From Mycolicibacterium parafortuitum (lineage in GTDB: Bacteria > Actinomycetota > Actinomycetes > Mycobacteriales > Mycobacteriaceae): a stretch of DNA of 64,000 nt. Under the pieces are notes generated by a model. It was not told the origin of the DNA and searched no databases. It was given only the letters and a program-made list of their open reading frames with translations. Shown piece after piece: positions 63,201-64,000 of the stretch (positions are counted from its first letter, which is position 1; each line of letters starts with the position of its first letter). The DNA is taken from contig NZ_MVID01000008.1 of the NCBI RefSeq assembly GCF_002086815.1, forward strand, positions 1 to 64,000, given 5' to 3'. The position numbers and the translations under genes are program-made.

Positions 63201-63213
63201 CTAGCCGTCGCAT
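60208..63213 (-). CDS. mmpL10: MmpL10-like lipid transporter
   Basis: A 1001-residue RND-type MmpL protein with twelve membrane segments in two repeats, each with a porter domain: GADYAVFLISRYHDYLRQG (first repeat, aspartate in the proton path), DYNMLFVSRMRDDSP (second). The ATG at 63213 follows a GGAGG 10 bp upstream; a GTG at 63237 is possible. It likely exports the diacyltrehalose precursor of TPP. It follows papA by 78 bp. Confidence 0.88.
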   Translation of the reverse strand: MRRLADVVVRRPWVVIAMWIALAVALPLSFPSLGEMAAKHPLQILPADAPSSVTAQRMAVAFDESGSDNLLVVAFINESGLRPQNEVTYRNVVDALRDDVADVVSVQDFVSTPQLRQFLTSEDKTTWVLPVSLVGELGTPRAYESFNRVAEVIRHEVPDPGPAGDSLHVYITGPAATVADLTVAGEQDRLPIEIAIAVLVLGVLLLVYRNVVTMLLPLITIGSSVLIAQGVVAAYSELTGSGVSNQSIVFLSAILAGAGTDYAVFLISRYHDYLRQGSQSDDAVRAAMVSIGKVITASATTVGITFLAMSFAKMGVFRTIGVSAAIGIGVAYLAGITLLPAILTLAGPRGWIKPRRELTALFWRRSGIRIVRRPVPHLVASALVLVLLGSLAIVANYNYDDRKAVSASAPSSVGYAALERHFPVSQSIPQYILVQSPRDLRNPQALADLEQMASRIAQLPDVALVSGVTRPLGEVPAEFRATFQAGIVGDRLAAGSAQIGERRGDLNTLADGATELADSLGDVRTQVNEIAPSLRGLIETFSSVRTEYGGDKLVRDVATAAKLVDSVNKLGLSMGLNFRAVKDMFAWIGPVLAALQGNRVCDANPSCVDTRMQFEKLMTAREDGRVDEINQLAGQLQGVDDRQSLTATVNQLNSALAKLTNAISAMGLDTPSGARAGLADLEDGADRLADGSRQVAGGVDQLVEQIKVMAAGLDQAAAFLLTMRNDAASSNMAGFSIPAEVLGAVEFQKAAEAFISPDGHSVRYLVQTKLNPFSPEAMNQVNTISDIARGAQPNTMLSDATISMGGFPAALRDTRDYYEHDIRFIIVVTLIIVTLVLMLLLRSLIAPLYLVGSVVVSYFAAIGVGVLVFQLMLGQQLHWSVPPLAFVVLVAVGADYNMLFVSRMRDDSPHSVRFGIIRALGSTGGVITAAGLIFAASMAGLLFSSIGIVVQGGFVIGVGILLDTFVVRTILVPAVATLLGRANWWPSRVAAPARERVSADT

Positions 63214-63291
63214 ATCGGCCGCACCTCCGCCCTGCACCGCCGCAATCGCAGGACTGCGGTGGGATGGCCAAACCCTGCGACGGTTTTCACG

Positions 63292-64000
63292 CTACGCGAC
63301 GCGTCCCCAGTTGCCCGTGTCCGCGACGAGCGCGGCCACCGACCTCATGGTCCGCATATATCGTTCGACCGATTTCTTCGCGACCGGATTGTCGGGATGC
63401 ATGATCGCCATCTCGACGCCCTGGTCGTACCGGAAGATGTAAATGGTGAGCTGATAGGAGTACCGGCCGTCCGGATAGATGCCGATGTTGTCGGCCAATC
63501 CCATTTCGGCCGCCGCCAGAATGGCGTTCATCGGTGCGGCACCGCCGTGGAAGAAATTCGACACCGGGAAATTCGGCCGCGGCCAGCGCAGCCACGGCGC
63601 CAATTCCAGCACCCGGTAATACGGCACCTTCGCCATGTTCAGGCCCGAGTCGAACGAATTCTGCGCGGCCCACGCGGCATCGCCGAATGATGCCGCGCCG
63701 ATCGGCACGGTGATCGGAATGAGGCCGGTGAACCAGCCTTGGGTCATGAAATTGTCCGATCCGCTGCGCGAATCCCGTGGCGTCAGCCCGTAATAGGTCA
63801 GCGCACCGGTCAATTCGTGTTCGACCTGCGCCAGGCAGGCGAACAGGCCGCCGACGAACCGCGCGCCCGCCGCCCCGCACGCCGCGTCGAACCGTTCCGT
63901 CTGCGCCGCGTCCAGCAGCGGTTCGGAGGTCATCACGCTGCGGGTCGAATCCTGCGGATTGCCCAGCGGTAGCGGGAATTCGGGAAATCCGTCGGCGTTG
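63292..64000 (-). CDS. papA3: PapA3-like acyltransferase, 5' end beyond the window
   Basis: The C-terminal 236 residues or so of a Pap acyltransferase (condensation-domain fold): ALTYYGLTPRDSRSG, GWFTGLIPITVPIG and SNFFHGGAAPMNAILAAAEMG. PapA3 acylates trehalose in TPP and polyacyltrehalose synthesis. The frame stays open to the window edge; the HHxxxDG motif must lie outside. Placement with mmpL10-fadD23-pe supports the name. Confidence 0.82.
   Translation of the reverse strand, partial: NADGFPEFPLPLGNPQDSTRSVMTSEPLLDAAQTERFDAACGAAGARFVGGLFACLAQVEHELTGALTYYGLTPRDSRSGSDNFMTQGWFTGLIPITVPIGAASFGDAAWAAQNSFDSGLNMAKVPYYRVLELAPWLRWPRPNFPVSNFFHGGAAPMNAILAAAEMGLADNIGIYPDGRYSYQLTIYIFRYDQGVEMAIMHPDNPVAKKSVERYMRTMRSVAALVADTGNWGRVA

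Noticed and set aside
60199..63204. A 1001-residue open frame opposite mmpL
   Set aside because: It is the antisense shadow of a clear MmpL gene, full of Arg/His/Asp/Gly, as expected for GC-rich codon bias.

Overview
The window is high-GC actinobacterial DNA from a fast-growing, non-tuberculous mycobacterium (Mycolicibacterium-like). This rests on the protein families seen: a full yrbE/mce operon, MmpL, PapA, a FAAL-type FadD, a PE-PPE-domain hydrolase, an intrinsic AAC(2') and an Sdh1-type succinate dehydrogenase. From memory, gene order from about 35.6 to 51.5 kb broadly follows the M. tuberculosis Rv0247c-Rv0265c neighbourhood and the M. smegmatis MSMEG_04xx region. No tRNA, rRNA, insertion sequence, phage gene or CRISPR array was seen.

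0-21 kb is an accessory lipid-transport region. A yrbEA-yrbEB-mceABCDEF operon (minus strand, 14.8 to 6.9 kb) runs into a tail of envelope genes: an Mce-associated membrane protein, two secreted proteins, an MmpS-like protein and another secreted protein. Around it lie three AveC-like polytopic membrane proteins, a phytoene-desaturase-like FAD oxidoreductase, four TetR regulators and an epimerase. An AT-rich motif recurs upstream of the mce operon, one AveC gene and the FAD oxidoreductase, and two of the TetR proteins are close paralogues. I infer one regulated system that makes or modifies a hydrophobic substrate and moves it across the envelope.

21-33 kb holds small catabolic and transport modules. 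These are cyanase with a formate/nitrite-type channel and a PAS-AraC regulator; an HxlR/MFS efflux pair; a nitrate/sulfonate/taurine-type ABC importer with two binding proteins and an IclR regulator; a crotonase, a thioesterase and a dienelactone hydrolase; and an APH-fold kinase.

33-47 kb is core-like. It carries a LysE exporter, a proline-rich secreted protein, a YeiH-type exporter preceded by a 40-residue membrane peptide, a Tat/lipoprotein-type FecB-like binding protein, a queuosine-precursor-type transporter, PxpBC, AAC(2'), a HemD-winged-helix fusion, a CbiX-like chelatase, a ferredoxin, nirBD, hsp20 with a SigE/SigH-type promoter overlapping a HAIR site, a universal stress protein and a PEP-mutase-family enzyme. 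Three copies of a 63-nt imperfect palindromic repeat lie between 37.3 and 42.1 kb.

47.5-52 kb is the sdh1 operon, preceded by a CRP-type site. It ends in a striking 149-residue protein built of hexapeptide-like repeats followed by 13 cysteines at exact three-residue spacing. 52-57 kb holds an AsnC regulator, an acyl-CoA dehydrogenase, a rhodanese, a 2OG oxygenase/flavin reductase pair and a GAP-family membrane protein. The window ends in papA (cut by the edge)-mmpL-fadD-PE, the arrangement of the trehalose polyphleate locus.
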